From Ruminococcaceae bacterium UBA1730 (GTDB lineage: Bacteria > Bacillota > Clostridia > Oscillospirales > Acutalibacteraceae): a stretch of DNA of 24,954 nt. The DNA lies in contig DCII01000022.1 in the NCBI GenBank assembly GCA_002315935.1, positions 1-24,954 on the forward strand. The letters are read 5' to 3'. Below, piece after piece: positions 23,675 through 24,954 of this stretch. The notes beneath the pieces were generated by a model. That model ran no database searches. It had not been told where the DNA came from and was given only the letters and a program-made list of their open reading frames with translations. The position numbers and the translations under genes are program-made. Within the stretch, counting starts at the first letter, position 1, and the number at the start of each line of letters is the position of its first letter.

Positions 23675-24844
23675 ATGTACAGCAAAATTTGGACCTTTAT
23701 CAGACAGAATTCAATCAGAGCATTTCTTACCGCAGAGGATGCAATCTATAAAATAAGCGGCGGCAAAAAGCCGGTTTCTCAATTCTGTCTTAAAGCAAAT
23801 CCTCATAAGATTGAAACGAATGTCGGAATAATCGGCTCAACATCATATTCAACTGATATTGCAAAGCTCAATCCTGACGGCTCAATCAGCGATGATGATT
23901 TTGTTATAGTAACAACAACTGATTTTCATTTTGAGGATATACCCGAAGAAAACGAAAAGAGCTTCGGACTTTTCTTCCGTCAGCTTGAAGAAATCAAACC
24001 CGACCTTGTTATTCTGACGGGTGACATCATCGTTACAAAATTCCAGCAGATAGATGCTCTCCGTTTCGCAAGAGCTATGGAAAAAATCGGAATTTACTGG
24101 ACTGCCGTTTTCGGCAACCACGAAGTCAGAGAAGAAAAAGGATTCTATAAATATCTTCTCTGCAAGAATTTTGCCGATTATCCTCATTGCCTCTGCAAAA
24201 TCGGCCCCGATGAGCTTTACGGCTATGCAAACCATACAATTAATATTATGGGTAGCAACAACACTCTTCGACAGACTCTGTTTTTGTTTGATTCAGGCAG
24301 AGACATCCGTGACCGTCTTCGCAAGGAATATAACATACCCGATGATATGAAGGGATACGATTTCCTTAAAAAGGAACAGATTGATTTCTATAAAAACGAA
24401 ATTGACCGTTTAAAGGCTAAATACGGCGATTTTAATTCAATGATGTATATGCACATCCCTCTCAAGGAATATGAGCTTGTATTCAAAGGAAACGATGAAG
24501 ACGGCTATGTTCCGTCAGGCGAATGCGAAATTCTTTTCGGAGAGCAGTATGAGGGCATAGGCTCATCAAAATTCAACAGCGGTATGTTTGATGCTATTCT
24601 CGAAAAGGGAAGCACAAAGGCCGTTTTTGCAGGCCACGACCATATAAACGACTGGTGTGCAATTTATAAGGGAGTTTATCTTGTTTACAGTCTCCACGGC
24701 GGATACAGTCCTTATCACATGGGTCACAAAACCGATAAGCCAGAAAGTGAGTGGGTTCAGGGAGTTACCGTCACAACTCTTCACGGCGGAGAAATCGCAT
24801 CCATCAAACCGAGCTATAACCGAAAGTATATAAGGAAACGCTGA
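23675..24844 (+). CDS. Calcineurin-like metallophosphoesterase
   Basis: 389 aa. A two-metal phosphoesterase with all core motifs in order: DFH (TTTDFHFED, about 85-93), GD (LTGDII), GNHE (FGNHEVREE), a later His (MYMHIPL) and GHDH (FAGHDHINDW). The spacing and the long insert between GNHE and MH resemble Dcr2/PAP29-type purple-acid-like phosphatases. No signal peptide or membrane segment is clear; the N-terminal ~70 residues precede the catalytic domain and are of unknown role. Substrate unknown. It has its own perfect consensus promoter and is divergent from the small membrane protein gene, sharing the 120-bp regulatory gap. The stop codon lies inside one arm of a large hairpin. Confidence 0.88.
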   Translation: MYSKIWTFIRQNSIRAFLTAEDAIYKISGGKKPVSQFCLKANPHKIETNVGIIGSTSYSTDIAKLNPDGSISDDDFVIVTTTDFHFEDIPEENEKSFGLFFRQLEEIKPDLVILTGDIIVTKFQQIDALRFARAMEKIGIYWTAVFGNHEVREEKGFYKYLLCKNFADYPHCLCKIGPDELYGYANHTINIMGSNNTLRQTLFLFDSGRDIRDRLRKEYNIPDDMKGYDFLKKEQIDFYKNEIDRLKAKYGDFNSMMYMHIPLKEYELVFKGNDEDGYVPSGECEILFGEQYEGIGSSKFNSGMFDAILEKGSTKAVFAGHDHINDWCAIYKGVYLVYSLHGGYSPYHMGHKTDKPESEWVQGVTVTTLHGGEIASIKPSYNRKYIRKR

Positions 24845-24875
24845 AATCTTGCTTGCCGATTTAATCAGCGTTTCC
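24834..24875. repeat. Large hairpin at the 3' end of the metallophosphatase gene
   Basis: Perfect 11-bp arms GGAAACGCTGA (24834-24844, including the TGA stop) / TCAGCGTTTCC (24865-24875), with inner AAATC / GATTT pairing and a 9-nt loop. No T-run follows on the plus strand, so it is an atypical terminator; it may instead be an mRNA 3'-stabilising stem or the end of a dispersed repeat. Confidence 0.75.
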
Positions 24876-24896
24876 CTAAAGTGCTGAATATAAAAT

Positions 24897-24941
24897 GGTA
24901 ATTAATTTATTACCTTGACAAAGATATACATATATTATAAT
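24897..24941 (+). promoter_or_regulatory. Promoter and palindrome reading off the right edge
   Basis: Perfect -35 TTGACA (24915-24920), with TATAAT at 24936-24941 (15-nt spacer) or TAATAT at 24938-24943 (17 nt). Directly upstream is GGTAAT-n6-ATTACC (24897-24914), a candidate operator. The gene served lies outside the window. Confidence 0.55.
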
Positions 24942-24954
24942 ATTAGGCTCTGTA

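Overview
The window looks like chromosome of a Gram-positive member of the Clostridia, most likely Oscillospirales/Ruminococcaceae-like. The grounds are moderate-to-low GC, very AT-rich intergenic DNA, near-consensus -35/-10 promoters with 17-nt spacers, strong GGAGG-type ribosome binding sites, several TTG/GTG starts, a walJ-rlmH pair, and a wall teichoic acid export and CDP-ribitol set. This lineage call is inference. There is no rRNA, tRNA, CRISPR array, transposase or phage gene.

Left part, minus strand (about 1-5968): one transcription unit reads leftward from a good promoter at 5940-5968. It encodes a CdaR/PucR-type regulator, FtsE, FtsX, a secreted coiled-coil LytM (M23) peptidase, and a membrane-anchored S41/PDZ protein that appears to lack both catalytic residues. 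This is the FtsEX-hydrolase module that controls wall cleavage at division. Beyond the S41 gene, two tandem leftward promoters fire into a (GCTT)12 microsatellite at the window's left edge.

Middle part, plus strand (about 6300-12500): housekeeping genes, namely murA (first committed step of peptidoglycan synthesis), walJ, rlmH, gapA, an RsuA-type pseudouridine synthase, an unrecognised 274-aa protein, and greA under its own consensus promoter. Intrinsic terminators abut the ribosome binding sites of walJ and the pseudouridine synthase gene, as also happens before the S41 gene on the other strand.

Surface-polymer part, plus strand (about 12564-21384): lysS is followed with a 1-nt overlap by a tightly packed wall teichoic acid-type operon: two family-2 glycosyltransferases, TagG-like permease, TagH-like ATPase, TarI (CDP-ribitol synthesis), TarJ (ribitol-5-phosphate synthesis), another family-2 glycosyltransferase and a TarL/TagF-type polyol-phosphate transferase. 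A second, diverged transferase of the same family lies convergently on the minus strand, its 3' end overlapping the first by 20 nt.

Right part (about 22500-24954): a small XRE-type regulator; an 89-aa single-membrane-segment protein driven by a perfect consensus promoter with a LexA/SOS-like (or TetR-like) palindrome inside it; and a divergent calcineurin-like metallophosphatase, also with a perfect consensus promoter. The window ends in a large hairpin and a promoter reading off the right edge. The most noteworthy candidates are the S41 pseudoprotease in the FtsEX operon, the possibly damage-inducible small membrane protein, the microsatellite at a predicted transcription start, and the recurrent terminator-RBS junctions.
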